Source: Microbacterium sp. SA39
Lineage (GTDB): Bacteria; Actinomycetota; Actinomycetes; Actinomycetales; Microbacteriaceae
DNA length: 64,000 nt
Assembly: GCF_000967865.1 (NCBI RefSeq)
Contig: NZ_JXRU01000034.1
Span: forward strand, 124,001 to 188,000
Direction of reading: 5' to 3'
A model generated the notes under the pieces. It was given only the letters and a program-made list of their open reading frames with translations. It was not told the origin of the DNA and did not search any database. The position numbers were made by a program, and so were the translations under genes. Of the stretch, positions 38,568 through 47,902 are shown piece by piece (position 1 is the stretch's first letter; every line of letters begins with the position of its first letter).

Positions 38568-40040
38568 ATGAGCCCTTCGACGAGCTCAGGGACCCAGCTC
38601 TCTGAGGCAGACGACACCGACGCCCTCACGATCGGCCGTCGCATCCGGCAGCTGCGCACGGCGCAGGGGATGAAGCTGGACGACCTCGCCGCGGCCGTCG
38701 GACGGGCGCCGAGCCAGCTCTCGATGATCGAGACCGGTAAGCGCGAGCCCAAGCTCACCCAGCTGCAGGCCATCGCGCGGGCGCTCGGCGTCACGATCGA
38801 CGCCTTGCTCGAGGGCGAGCCGCTCGATGAGCGCAGCGCGATGGAGATCGCTCTGGAGCGCGCGATGAAGGGGCAGACGTTCCGCGCGCTGGGTATCGAG
38901 CCGTTCCGCATAGCAAAATCGGTGCCCACCGACGCGCTGAAGGCGCTGCTCGCGCTGCACGGCGAGATCGATCGGCTGCGAGATGAGCGTGCGGCCACTC
39001 CCGAAGAGGCTCGACGCGCGAACGTCGAGCTGCGGCATCTCATGCGCCGCCAGGACAACCACTTCGCCGACCTCGAGGCCAAGGCATCTGAGATCCTCGC
39101 GGCTGTCCGGCATCCGGGCGGTCCCCTCACGCAGCGATCGGCATCCGAGATCGCCGCGTACCTCGGGTTCACACTGCACTACGCCCCCGACCTGCCGCAG
39201 ACGACCCGCAGCGTCGCCGACCTCGCGAACGGACGCCTCTACCTGTCGAGCAGCGTGCCCGCGAAGGGCGATGCGCGCACTGCGGTGCTGCAGGCGCTGT
39301 CGAGTCGGATCTTGGGTCATTCCGAGCCGCGCAGCTACGCCGAGTTCCTGCGCCAGCGCGTGGAGACGAACTATCTGACCGGGGCTCTGCTCGTTCCCGA
39401 GGCGCACGTGGTGCCGGCGTTGAAGGATGCCAAGACGCGGCGGTCGATCTCGATCGAAGACCTGCGCGATGCGTACTCGGTGTCATACGAGACGGCGGCG
39501 CATCGGTTCACGAACCTCGCGACCAGGCATCTCGACATCCCGGTGCACTTCCTGAAGGTGCACGAATCGGGCACGATCACGAAGGCGTACGAGAACGACG
39601 ATGTCAACTTCCCGACCGACCGCCTCGGCGCGATCGAGGGGCAGATGTGCTGCCGACGGTGGACGAGCCGGGTCGTCTTCGACGAGGACGACCGCTTCAA
39701 CCCGTACTACCAGTACACCGACACGGGCAACGGCACGTACTGGTGCACGGCGAGGGTCGAGGCGTCGAGCGAGGGGCTGCACTCGGTGAGCGTGGGGGTG
39801 CGGTTCGACGACACGAAGTGGTTCGTCGGGCGCGACACCGGGCACCGCGGGGTCTCGAAGCACTCGGTCGAGGTGTGCTGTCGGCAGGCGCCCGCCGAAC
39901 TCGAGGAGCGGTGGCGCGAGAACTCCTGGCCGAATGTGAAGACCCCGCGCACCTTGCTGGCCACGCTTCCGACCGGCAATTTCCCGGGCGTGGACACGAC
40001 CGACGTGTACGAGTTCCTCGAGGCGCACGCGCCGCGCTGA
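38568..40040 (+). CDS. RamB-like XRE regulator of acetate metabolism
   Basis: The 490-residue protein has an XRE helix-turn-helix ([20 protein letters not shown], about 18-70), an IrrE-like/metallopeptidase-like central domain and a C-terminal domain with cysteines ([20 protein letters not shown]). This is the RamB type of short-chain acyl-CoA-responsive regulators. It is divergent from aceA, the usual target. The ATG is fixed by a -10 box seven bases upstream; the first residues SPSTSSGTQ are encoded by a REP-like sequence (38573-38595). Confidence 0.88.
   Translation: MSPSTSSGTQLSEADDTDALTIGRRIRQLRTAQGMKLDDLAAAVGRAPSQLSMIETGKREPKLTQLQAIARALGVTIDALLEGEPLDERSAMEIALERAMKGQTFRALGIEPFRIAKSVPTDALKALLALHGEIDRLRDERAATPEEARRANVELRHLMRRQDNHFADLEAKASEILAAVRHPGGPLTQRSASEIAAYLGFTLHYAPDLPQTTRSVADLANGRLYLSSSVPAKGDARTAVLQALSSRILGHSEPRSYAEFLRQRVETNYLTGALLVPEAHVVPALKDAKTRRSISIEDLRDAYSVSYETAAHRFTNLATRHLDIPVHFLKVHESGTITKAYENDDVNFPTDRLGAIEGQMCCRRWTSRVVFDEDDRFNPYYQYTDTGNGTYWCTARVEASSEGLHSVSVGVRFDDTKWFVGRDTGHRGVSKHSVEVCCRQAPAELEERWRENSWPNVKTPRTLLATLPTGNFPGVDTTDVYEFLEAHAPR
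38573..38595. repeat. REP-like sequence inside a coding start
   Basis: CCCTTCGACGAGCTCAGGGA followed by CCC matches a short repeat commonly dispersed in high-GC genomes. Here it lies within codons 2-10 of the RamB-like gene. A related core is at 55793-55813. Confidence 0.65.
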
Positions 40041-40050
40041 TTTCGGAGGA

Positions 40051-40617
40051 TCAGCCGACGAGCGCAGCCGGTGCCCAGCCGGGCCAGTCGACTGCTCCTA
40101 CGGGCTCTCCGTGTTCGTATGTCGCGACGAGTCGGAACGGCGCAGTCGCGGTGCTGTTGTCGAAGAACTCCACGCGATCGGCGACGAAGCGGGCTTGCGC
40201 GATCAGGTGCCAGAGGCGGACATGCCTTTCGCGGATCTTCTGCTCGGGCACATCGTGTCCGCCCACCTTCACGCGTTCGGCGACGCGGGCCACACTCACG
40301 TCGACGGGGACCAGCATGACGTGGAGCTGCACGAGATATCCGCGCCCGACCGCTTCGGTGACGAGGTCGACCTTGCTCGGATGACTGAAGACCGTCTCGG
40401 TGATGAATGAGCGTTGCGCGCTCAGCAGCTCGGCACGCGCGTCCGCCGCGATCTGCGATGCCTCGTAGGCGTGCTCGGCGGGCGAAGCCGGCCAGCGCTT
40501 CGCCGCGATCTCATCCGCGTTGACGAAAGGCAGCCTGGTCACGGGTCCCAGGATGCGGTCGACGTACGTGGATTTGCCGGAACCGTTGGGCCCGGCGAGC
40601 AGATGAAGGACGGGCAC
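40051..40617 (-). CDS. Zeta-toxin-like P-loop kinase
   Basis: The 188-residue protein has the Walker A motif GPNGSGKST (residues 9-17), FVNADEIAA and FITETVFSHPSKVDLV, the pattern of zeta toxin-like AAA kinases, which phosphorylate UDP-GlcNAc sugars. It starts with GTG three bases after the ParD-like gene, so the two form a toxin-antitoxin-like pair. Some members are housekeeping kinases, so toxicity is inference. Confidence 0.82.
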   Translation of the reverse strand: MPVLHLLAGPNGSGKSTYVDRILGPVTRLPFVNADEIAAKRWPASPAEHAYEASQIAADARAELLSAQRSFITETVFSHPSKVDLVTEAVGRGYLVQLHVMLVPVDVSVARVAERVKVGGHDVPEQKIRERHVRLWHLIAQARFVADRVEFFDNSTATAPFRLVATYEHGEPVGAVDWPGWAPAALVG

Positions 40618-40620
40618 GTG

Positions 40621-40983
40621 TCAGGAATCCGCGCTGTCGCCGCGAGAGACAGCCCGTCCCTCCGCGTCAGCTTCCGTCCAACTCCGTCCGGCCCGCGTGA
40701 ACTCGGCGGCGAGATCGAGCCGGGCGCGCCGCTCGGCGATCTGCTCGTCCCAGGTCGCACGGACCACTGCTTGATTGCGCTCGCCGAGGTCGTCGTAGGA
40801 CGCCTCGCCTGCGAGTACCCGTCGTATCTCGCGGTGGCTCACACGCGGTGAGGCTTCCAGCTCGCGACCGATTCGTGCCCAGTAGTTGATCTGCTGTGCC
40901 GCGCTGCGACTCGATTCGGCGCCGATCGACTTGGCGACCTCGTAGAGGTCGCCATCCACTCGGGTGGGCATCGTGCTGCTCAT
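40621..40983 (-). CDS. ParD-like antitoxin
   Basis: The 120-residue protein begins MPTRVDGDLYEVAKSIGAESSRSAAQQINYWARIGRELE after a short MSST, matching the ParD-like antitoxin family (ribbon-helix-helix type). The C-terminus (WDEQIAERRARLDLAAEFTRAG) may hold the toxin. The ATG at 40983 is supported by TACACT six bases upstream; a second ATG four codons on is less favoured. Confidence 0.78.
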   Translation of the reverse strand: MSSTMPTRVDGDLYEVAKSIGAESSRSAAQQINYWARIGRELEASPRVSHREIRRVLAGEASYDDLGERNQAVVRATWDEQIAERRARLDLAAEFTRAGRSWTEADAEGRAVSRGDSADS

Positions 40984-40989
40984 CCACCC

Positions 40990-41008
40990 AGTGTAGCAAG
41001 TTGCTACA
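40990..41008 (-). promoter_or_regulatory. Operator-promoter of the ParD-like/zeta-like pair
   Basis: TGTAGCAA and TTGCTACA form a 17-bp palindrome (40992-41008) that overlaps the -10 box TACACT (40995-40990 on the minus strand). CTGACG lies 17 bases further upstream as a -35. This layout fits autorepression by the antitoxin. Confidence 0.7.
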
Positions 41009-41014
41009 GCTGCG

Positions 41015-42523
41015 TCAGTCCCTGGCGGTCTGCAGCAGCGTCCAGAGCTCGGCGCGCGCCGGGAACGACGACAGGTCGCCGCCGAGCAGCGCCCCGGCCT
41101 GGGCGATGCGCGAGCGCAGTGTGTGCCGGTGGACTCCGAGCGCTGCGGCTGCGGACTCCGCGCGGGCGTCGTGCTCCAGCCAGGTGCGCAGCGAGTGCTC
41201 GAGGTCCGATCCGGTGCGCGCGTCGTGCTCACGCAGCGGGGCCAGGCGCGATTCAGCCACGAGCCGTGCCTCATCGGTCGCGAGGGCGGTGAGGATGCTC
41301 GAGCCCACGGTGTCGGCGTATCGCACGGCGCCGCGCTCGCCGTGCTGGCGGAGTGCAGTGAGCGCCTGGGCATGCGCGCGCGAGAAGGCGTCGTAGCCTT
41401 CCGGATCCGAGACGCCGATGCGGATGCCGAAACGCGCGGCCACCTCATCGAGCAGGCCGTCGTCGCTCGCGGAGAGGCAGAGCGTCACCCCCTCCTCCGA
41501 CTCGGCGAGGAAGAACGGTGTGCCGTGGTCCGACCGGTGGCGCTCCCACCAGTCGGTGAGCGCGCCGGCGGGAGCATCCGCGGCGACGGCGACGACGACC
41601 GGGGTGGGCGGGAGTGCGCCGAGCACGCGGCGGGCGAGGCCAGGGTCGTCGGCCAGCAGCGAGCCGAGCAGCTGGGCGTGCAGACGACGGCGACTGCGCG
41701 CCAGCTGCTCGCTCTGCTCCAGCGCGAGCCCGGCCATCGCGATCACAGAGGTCACGACGGAGCGCGCCTCGGAGTCGAGCACGTCCACCGCCAACGCGAT
41801 GACCCCGCGCAGGTGTCCGCCGCGGCCGACCGTGAACAGCGTGAAGGTGCGGTCGTCGAGCGTGAGCGAGTGGCCTGCCTCGAGGCCCCGCGTCAGGATC
41901 TCGATCACGCGCTCGCCGAGATCCGCGAGAACGCCCGATCCGATCGCATCCCGGGGGTGGGAGATGAGCAGCGCCCCGGCGGCGTCGAACATCCCGGCCC
42001 AGGCATCGAGGCGCCGCCCGAGTTCGGCGATGGTCGCGTCGAGGCCGTGCGGGCGGAGGGCGGCGAGGGCCAGAGCGCGCTGCGTGTCGAGCGCCCAGGA
42101 GCGGCGCGCGTATGCCTGCGCCGCGATGGCTTCCGAATGCGCGCGGGCGACGGCGATGAACGGGGTACGGTACGGCACCTCGAAAAGCGGCATCCCACGC
42201 GCGGCGCAGGCGTCGATCAGCTCGTCGGGGATGCCGTCGCGATGCACCTCCGAGCCGAAGCCGAGGCCGAGCACGCCGCGGTCGGCCAGTCGCCCGACAT
42301 AGGTGTCGATCTCGACGGCCTCGTCGAACTGCGTCCCGGTGGTGAGCAGTGCGAGGTCCTCCGAGAGGAAAGGCGTGGGGTCGGCGAGATCGGAGCTGTG
42401 CACCCACCGCAGCGAACGGTCGAGCGCGTTGTCCGGCAGATCGCCCTCGCTCGAGACCAGTGCGAGACCGAGGTCCCGGCGGCGCAGCAGAGCGCGCAAC
42501 GTGGGTTCCTCGGCGATGGCCAT
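41015..42523 (-). CDS. PucR-family transcriptional regulator
   Basis: The 502-residue protein has a PucR N-terminal ligand domain (ALLRRRDLGLALVSS, about 8-120), a GGDEF-like central domain and a C-terminal PucR helix-turn-helix (LEHDARAESAAAALGVHRHTLRSRIAQ, about 453-479). PucR proteins control purine, polyamine or GABA catabolism. It is divergent from gabT and probably controls the 42619-50849 cluster. Confidence 0.88.
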   Translation of the reverse strand: MAIAEEPTLRALLRRRDLGLALVSSEGDLPDNALDRSLRWVHSSDLADPTPFLSEDLALLTTGTQFDEAVEIDTYVGRLADRGVLGLGFGSEVHRDGIPDELIDACAARGMPLFEVPYRTPFIAVARAHSEAIAAQAYARRSWALDTQRALALAALRPHGLDATIAELGRRLDAWAGMFDAAGALLISHPRDAIGSGVLADLGERVIEILTRGLEAGHSLTLDDRTFTLFTVGRGGHLRGVIALAVDVLDSEARSVVTSVIAMAGLALEQSEQLARSRRRLHAQLLGSLLADDPGLARRVLGALPPTPVVVAVAADAPAGALTDWWERHRSDHGTPFFLAESEEGVTLCLSASDDGLLDEVAARFGIRIGVSDPEGYDAFSRAHAQALTALRQHGERGAVRYADTVGSSILTALATDEARLVAESRLAPLREHDARTGSDLEHSLRTWLEHDARAESAAAALGVHRHTLRSRIAQAGALLGGDLSSFPARAELWTLLQTARD

Positions 42524-42565
42524 GTCCGCCTCTCGATGTACAGCGCGGCGATCTCTCGTTCCATA

Positions 42566-42611
42566 TTGTACAAGCGGGCGAGTGCGGCGGTGTGCGGAGC
42601 CGCCGTACGCT
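42566..42611 (+). promoter_or_regulatory. gabT promoter region
   Basis: TTGTACAA (42566-42573) is an 8-bp palindrome in the PucR-gabT gap and a candidate operator. TACGCT (42606-42611) ends seven bases before the gabT ATG, implying a leaderless mRNA. Confidence 0.5.
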
Positions 42612-42618
42612 CGCGGAC

Positions 42619-43980
42619 ATGGCACTCCTCGACACCGCAGCTGTTGCAGTTCCCCTCGGCGGACCCGAGCTCCCTCAGGAGCGTCGCCTGGTCACCGCAC
42701 TTCCCGGGCCGCGCTCGGCCGAGATCCTCGCGCGCAAGGCGGATGCCGTCGCCGCGGGTGTCGGTCACACCGTGCCGGTCGCGACCGTCGCCGCCGGCGG
42801 CGGCGTCGTCGTTGACGCCGACGGCAACTCCCTTATCGACCTCGGTGCCGGCATCGCCGTGACGACCGTGGGCAACGCCCACCCCAAGGTCGCCGCAGCC
42901 GTCGCCGCTCAGGCCGCGCAGTTCACCCACACCTGCTTCATGATCTCGCCGTACGAGTCGTACATCGAGGTCGCCGAGGCGCTGAACCGCGTCACCCCCG
43001 GCGACTTCGCCAAGAAGAGCGCCCTGTTCAACTCGGGCGCCGAGGCTGTGGAGAATGCGATCAAGATCGCCCGCAAGCACACCGGTCGCCAGGCCGTCGT
43101 CGCCTTCGACCACGGCTACCACGGCCGCACCAACCTCACCATGGCTCTCACGGCGAAGTCGATGCCGTACAAGAGCGGCTTCGGCCCGTTCGCGCCCGAG
43201 GTCTACCGCGCCCCCATGTCGTACCCGTTCCGCGACGGCCTCGCCGGTCCCGAGGCCGCAACGCGCGTCATTCTGCAGCTCGAGAAGCAGATCGGCGCCG
43301 ACAACCTCGCCGCGGTCATCATCGAGCCCATCCAGGGCGAGGGCGGCTTCATCGTCCCGGCCGAGGGCTTCCTGCCCGCCCTCGTCGACTGGTGCCGCGC
43401 GAACGGCGTCGTCTTCATCGCCGACGAGGTGCAGACCGGATTCGCCCGCACCGGCCACATGTTCGCGAGCGAGATCTTCGGCATCGAGCCTGACCTCATC
43501 ACCACGGCCAAGGGCATCGCCGGCGGTCTTCCGCTGGCCGCAGTGACGGGGCGCGCCGAGATCATGGACGCCTCGCACGCCGGCGGACTCGGCGGCACCT
43601 ACGGCGGCAACCCGATCGCCTGTGCGGCAGCGCTCGCCGCGATCGACGTGTTCGAGAACGACGGCGTGATCGAGCGTGCCCGCGAGATCGGCACCATCCT
43701 CACGGACCGTCTCACCGCGATCCAGCAGGGCGACGCCCGCGTCGGTGACATCCGCGGACACGGCGCGATGATCGCCGCCGAGTTCGTCGATCCCGAGACC
43801 AACGCACCGGATGCCGCGCTCACGGCCGCCGTCGCGAAGGCCTGCATCGCCGAAGGCGTGATCGTGCTCACCTGCGGCACCTACGGCAACGTCATCCGCT
43901 TCCTCCCTCCGCTCGCGATCGGCGACGATCTGCTGAACGAGGGACTCGACGTCGTGGCTGCCGCCCTCGCGGCAGCCTGA
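42619..43980 (+). CDS. gabT: 4-aminobutyrate aminotransferase
   Basis: The enzyme moves the amino group of GABA to 2-oxoglutarate, giving succinate semialdehyde. The 453-residue class III PLP aminotransferase has FDHGYHGRTNLTMALT, IADEVQTGFARTG and the PLP-lysine in TTAKGIAGGLPLAAV. The ATG at 42619 is set by TACGCT seven bases upstream. It opens the polyamine/GABA cluster. Confidence 0.95.
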   Translation: MALLDTAAVAVPLGGPELPQERRLVTALPGPRSAEILARKADAVAAGVGHTVPVATVAAGGGVVVDADGNSLIDLGAGIAVTTVGNAHPKVAAAVAAQAAQFTHTCFMISPYESYIEVAEALNRVTPGDFAKKSALFNSGAEAVENAIKIARKHTGRQAVVAFDHGYHGRTNLTMALTAKSMPYKSGFGPFAPEVYRAPMSYPFRDGLAGPEAATRVILQLEKQIGADNLAAVIIEPIQGEGGFIVPAEGFLPALVDWCRANGVVFIADEVQTGFARTGHMFASEIFGIEPDLITTAKGIAGGLPLAAVTGRAEIMDASHAGGLGGTYGGNPIACAAALAAIDVFENDGVIERAREIGTILTDRLTAIQQGDARVGDIRGHGAMIAAEFVDPETNAPDAALTAAVAKACIAEGVIVLTCGTYGNVIRFLPPLAIGDDLLNEGLDVVAAALAAA

Positions 43981-43983
43981 CGC

Positions 43984-44053
43984 CCCCCGATGTCCGGTCG
44001 CGACCCTCAATCGGGGGATTCCGGGTCGCGACCGGCACTTGCTTCACCCCCGA
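43984..44053 (+). promoter_or_regulatory. Possible attenuator between gabT and the amine oxidase gene
   Basis: CCGGTCGCGACCC (43994-44006) pairs with its complement at 44023-44035. ATCGGGGG (44010-44017) can pair upstream with CCCCCGAT (43984-43991), and its TCGGGGG part can pair downstream with CCCCCGA (44047-44053), which lies just before the GAAGGAG ribosome-binding site. The pairings cross or compete, as in attenuators. Confidence 0.5.
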
Positions 44054-44067
44054 CGAAGGAGTTGCAC

Positions 44068-45450
44068 ATGGCTGAGATCACCCGCGATGTACTGATCATC
44101 GGCGCCGGAGCCGCAGGGCTCACGGCGGCGAACGACCTGCGCAGGGCGGGCCTCTCGGTCGCCGTGCTGGAGGCTCGCGACCGCGTGGGCGGCCGCCTCT
44201 GGACCGACGTGATCGATGGCGCGATGCTCGAGATCGGCGGCCAGTGGGTCTCTCCGGATCAGGACGCGCTGAAGGATGCCATCGAAGAGCTGGGCCTCGA
44301 GACGTACAGCCGTTACCGGGAGGGCGACAGCGTGTACGTCGGTCCGGACGGCGAGTCGCACCGCTTCACGGGGGAGATGTTCCCCGTGTCGCCGGCGACC
44401 GAGGCAGTGATCGCCGAGATCACCGCGAAGCTCGACGCCATGGTCGCCGAGATCGATCCCGACAAGCCGTGGGCGCACGCGAAGGCCGAGGAATGGGACA
44501 CGGTCACCTGGGACGCGTGGCTGCGCGCGCAGACCGACGACGACGAGGCGGTGCGCAACCTCGCGTTCGCGACCGGATCGGCGATGCTCACCAAGCCCAC
44601 GCACTCCTTCTCTCTGCTGCAGTCGCTGCTGATGGCGGCATCCGCCGGTTCCTACTCGAACCTCGTCGACGCCGACTTCATCCTCGACCAGCGCGTCGTC
44701 GGCGGCCTCCAGCAGGTCCCGGAGCGACTCGCCGAGCGCCTGGGCGACGACGTGCTGCTGAACCAGCCGGTGCGGAGCCTCGAGTGGGGCGCCGACGGCG
44801 TGAAGGCCACGACCGACGAGCTCTCCGTCAGCGCGCGATACGCGATCCTCGCTCACGCCCCGGTGCTGTACGACCGCATCTCGTTCGTGCCGCCGCTTCC
44901 GCGTCGCCAGCACCAGATGCACCAGCACCTGTCGATGGGCTTCGTGATCAAGGTGCACGCCGTCTACGAGACGCCGTTCTGGCGCGAGCAGGGGCTGAGC
45001 GCCACCGCGTTCAGCCCGTATGAGCTGGTCCACGAGGCCTACGACAACACCAACCACGGCGACGAGCGCGGCACGATCGTCGGCTTCGTCTCCGACGAGA
45101 ACGCCGACGGCGTCTTCGAGCTCTCGGCGGAGGAGCGCAAGCAGCGCATCCTCGAGTCGCTTTCGCACTACTACGGCGATCAGGCCAAGAACCCGGTCGT
45201 CTACTACGAGAGCGACTGGGGCAGCGAGGAGTGGACGCGCGGCGCCTACGCCGCGAGCTTCGACATGGGCGGTCTCCACCGCTACGGTGCGGACCTCCGT
45301 ACCCCGGTCGGCCCGATCCACTTCGCCTGCAGCGATCTCGCGGGCGCCGGATATCAGCACGTCGACGGAGCGATCCGCATGGGTCAGCTCGCCGCCTCGA
45401 ACATCGTCGCCGCTATCCGCGCCGCCGGTCCCGCCGAGGACGCGGCCTGA
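44068..45450 (+). CDS. puo: FAD-dependent amine oxidase, putrescine oxidase type
   Basis: The 460-residue flavoprotein starts with the FAD motif VLIIGAGAAGLTAANDLRRAG and VGGRLWTD, and ends DLAGAGYQHVDGAIRMGQ, as in actinobacterial putrescine oxidase. It would oxidise putrescine to 4-aminobutanal, which an aldehyde dehydrogenase turns into GABA. Substrate preference is inferred from family and neighbours. The ATG follows GAAGGAG. It overlaps the universal stress gene. Confidence 0.85.
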   Translation: MAEITRDVLIIGAGAAGLTAANDLRRAGLSVAVLEARDRVGGRLWTDVIDGAMLEIGGQWVSPDQDALKDAIEELGLETYSRYREGDSVYVGPDGESHRFTGEMFPVSPATEAVIAEITAKLDAMVAEIDPDKPWAHAKAEEWDTVTWDAWLRAQTDDDEAVRNLAFATGSAMLTKPTHSFSLLQSLLMAASAGSYSNLVDADFILDQRVVGGLQQVPERLAERLGDDVLLNQPVRSLEWGADGVKATTDELSVSARYAILAHAPVLYDRISFVPPLPRRQHQMHQHLSMGFVIKVHAVYETPFWREQGLSATAFSPYELVHEAYDNTNHGDERGTIVGFVSDENADGVFELSAEERKQRILESLSHYYGDQAKNPVVYYESDWGSEEWTRGAYAASFDMGGLHRYGADLRTPVGPIHFACSDLAGAGYQHVDGAIRMGQLAASNIVAAIRAAGPAEDAA

Positions 45451-46334
45451 TGACCGGCTCGATCGTCGTCGGCTACACGGCGACGGACACCGGGGCGGAT
45501 GCCGCGGCGCTCGGTGCACGGCTCGCGCGCAGCCTCGGCGCGACGCTGCACCTCGTGATCGTCCTCCCCAACGAGGGCACTCGCAGTGCGGCGGTCCCGC
45601 CGGAGCGCGCCTACGAGGAGCACATCCGCGGTCAGGCCAAGAAGTGGCTCGAGGACGCGATCATCCGGCTCCCGCAGGAGCTGACCCGCAATGGTCACGT
45701 GCGCTTCGCCGAATCGTTCGCCGAGGGGCTCATCGCCGCAGGCGAGGAGTTCGACGCCCGGGTGATCGTGGTCGGCGCGGCCGGCGGCGGCATCCTGGGT
45801 CGGCACCGGCTCGGCAGCGTCGCCTCCGAGCTGCTGCACTCGTCGACCATCCCGGTCGCGCTCGCCCCCGCGGGAACGGCGCAGCAGGACGACCACGTCG
45901 TCCCGCGCGTCACGGTCGCCGTGGGCACGCGTCCCGGCGCGGATGCGTTGCTCGACGAAGCCGTCGCACTTGCCGGCGACACCGGTGTCGACCTCCGGCT
46001 GGTGTCGCTCGTGCCGTTCGACGTGCCTGCCGGACTCGACACCGGCGCCATCCGCGTGGTCGGCGACGAGCACTCGCAGGAGGTCCTCGCGGTCGCGTCG
46101 GAGCTGCTGCCCGACGGCCGCACCGCCGCCGTCGAGAAGGCCCCGGGCGACAGTGTCGAGGATGCCGTCGCGAACCTCTCCTGGCTGCCCGGCGAGGTCA
46201 TCCTCGTCGGCTCCAGCCGGCTCGCCCAGCCGCGTCGGCTGTTCCTGGGCTCGACGGCGGCGAAGATGCTGCACGAGCTGCCCGTCCCGATGATCGTCGT
46301 CCCGCGCACCCGCGCTGAAGCAGGAGTCCGCTGA
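45450..46334 (+). CDS. Tandem universal stress protein
   Basis: The 294-residue protein is two Usp domains in a row: IVVGYTATDTGADAAALGARLA at the start with ATP-loop-like VVGAAGGGILGRHRLGSVASELLHSS, and VAVGTRPGADALLDEAVALA with VGSSRLAQPRRLFLGSTAAKMLH. Usp proteins bind ATP or other nucleotides and modulate stress responses. It is coupled on both sides (TGATG), so it belongs to the amine catabolic operon, perhaps tuning transport. Confidence 0.88.
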   Translation: MTGSIVVGYTATDTGADAAALGARLARSLGATLHLVIVLPNEGTRSAAVPPERAYEEHIRGQAKKWLEDAIIRLPQELTRNGHVRFAESFAEGLIAAGEEFDARVIVVGAAGGGILGRHRLGSVASELLHSSTIPVALAPAGTAQQDDHVVPRVTVAVGTRPGADALLDEAVALAGDTGVDLRLVSLVPFDVPAGLDTGAIRVVGDEHSQEVLAVASELLPDGRTAAVEKAPGDSVEDAVANLSWLPGEVILVGSSRLAQPRRLFLGSTAAKMLHELPVPMIVVPRTRAEAGVR

Positions 46335-47872
46335 TGAGCAGCACCAATCGGGCGACGGAGCCCGAATCCGGCGTCACGACCGGCATCTCCACGAAGGGGC
46401 TGCGGGCCGGCGTCGTCGGCGTCGTCGGCGCCGTGGTGATCGGCATCTCGACCATCGCCCCCGCCTACACGCTCACCGCCTCGCTCGGCCCGACCGTGGC
46501 CGAGGTCGGCACCCAGGTGCCGGCGATCATCCTGGTCGGCTTCATCCCGATGCTCCTCACCGCCTTCGGCTACCGGGAGCTCAACCGCGTGATGCCCGAC
46601 TCCGGCACCTCGTTCACCTGGGGCGTGCGCGCGTTCGGGCCGTGGATCGGCTGGATGACGGGGTGGGGCCTCATCGCCGCGACCGTCATCGTGCTGTCGA
46701 ACCTCGCCGGCATCGCGGTCGAGTTCCTCTTCCTGCTGATCGCTCAGCTCACGGGCAACCCCGAGATCGCGGACCTCGCGTTCAACCCCTTCATCAACGT
46801 CATCGTCTGCCTCCTCTTCATGCTCGGCGCGACCCTCGTGTCGTACCGCGACATGCAGACGACGCAGAAGTTCCAGTACGTGCTGGTGAGCTTCCAGCTC
46901 GTGGTGCTGGTCGTCTTCGCCGTCGTCGCGATCATCAAGGCGGTCTCGGGCGAGGCGCCGGAGCCGACGGCCTTCTCCTGGTCGTGGTTCAACCCGTTCG
47001 AGGTTCCGTCGTTCAGCGCCTTCGCCGCCGGACTCTCGCTCTCGATCTTCATCTTCTGGGGCTGGGACGTCGTCCTCACCATGAACGAGGAGACGAAGGA
47101 CCCCGACCGCACGCCGGGACGGGCCGCCGTGGTCACCGTGCTCGTCGTCGTCAGCCTGTACCTGCTGCTCGCGATCGGCCTCATCATGTTCGCCGGTGTC
47201 GGCACCGGTGCGCTGGGCCTCGCGAACGAGGACATCTCCGCCAACGTGTTCTTCGCCCTGTCTGATCCGGTGCTCGGACCGCTCGCGTTCCTCGTGTCGC
47301 TCGCGGTGCTCTCCAGCTCGGCCGCCTCGCTGCAGTCGACCGCGGTCGGCCCTGCGCGCACGCTGCTGGCGATGGGGCACTACGGCGCTCTGCCGCCGAA
47401 GTTCGCCACGGTGAGCCCGCGGTTCTTCACCCCCGGCTACGCGACCATCGTCGCCGCGGTCGTCGCCTCGGCGTTCTACGCCGTCATGCGCCTGATCAGC
47501 GAGAACGTCCTCACCGACACGATCCTGTCGCTCGGCATGATGATCTGCTTCTACTACGGGCTCACCGCGTTCGCGTGCGTCTGGTACTTCCGCAAGCAGT
47601 GGTTCGACTCGGCGCGCAGCTTCTTCTTCACGTTCCTGTTCCCGCTCGTCGGCGGCGGCATCCTGGCCGTGCTGTTCGTGACCACGCTGATCGACTCGAT
47701 GGACCCGGAGTACGGCAGCGGATCGAGCATCGGCGGCCTCGGGCTCGTGTTCGTCCTCGGCGTCACGATCATCCTGGTCGGCGTGGTCATCATGATCTGG
47801 CAGCGGATCAAGCGCCCGGCGTTCTTCCGCGGCGAGACCCTCGGCATGGAAGCTCCGGCGAGCCGTCGCTGA
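46334..47872 (+). CDS. APC-superfamily amino acid/polyamine permease
   Basis: The 512-residue protein has about 12 membrane segments with the APC signature IGISTIAPAYTLTASLG and RELNRVMPDSGTSFTWGVRAFG. In this context it most likely imports putrescine, GABA or related amines. It is coupled to the Usp gene and is followed by gabD after 30 bases. Confidence 0.9.
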   Translation: MSSTNRATEPESGVTTGISTKGLRAGVVGVVGAVVIGISTIAPAYTLTASLGPTVAEVGTQVPAIILVGFIPMLLTAFGYRELNRVMPDSGTSFTWGVRAFGPWIGWMTGWGLIAATVIVLSNLAGIAVEFLFLLIAQLTGNPEIADLAFNPFINVIVCLLFMLGATLVSYRDMQTTQKFQYVLVSFQLVVLVVFAVVAIIKAVSGEAPEPTAFSWSWFNPFEVPSFSAFAAGLSLSIFIFWGWDVVLTMNEETKDPDRTPGRAAVVTVLVVVSLYLLLAIGLIMFAGVGTGALGLANEDISANVFFALSDPVLGPLAFLVSLAVLSSSAASLQSTAVGPARTLLAMGHYGALPPKFATVSPRFFTPGYATIVAAVVASAFYAVMRLISENVLTDTILSLGMMICFYYGLTAFACVWYFRKQWFDSARSFFFTFLFPLVGGGILAVLFVTTLIDSMDPEYGSGSSIGGLGLVFVLGVTIILVGVVIMIWQRIKRPAFFRGETLGMEAPASRR

Positions 47873-47902
47873 CCCCGCACTCCTCCCACAGAAAGAGAAC
47901 CC

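Noticed and set aside
38447..39172. N-terminal extension of the isocitrate lyase frame
   Set aside because: It is antisense to the RamB-like gene and aceA has a good start at 38446.
43984..44035. H-type pseudoknot as a stable fold
   Set aside because: The 2-base connecting loop is too short to span the 13-bp second stem, so alternative hairpins are more likely than a true pseudoknot.
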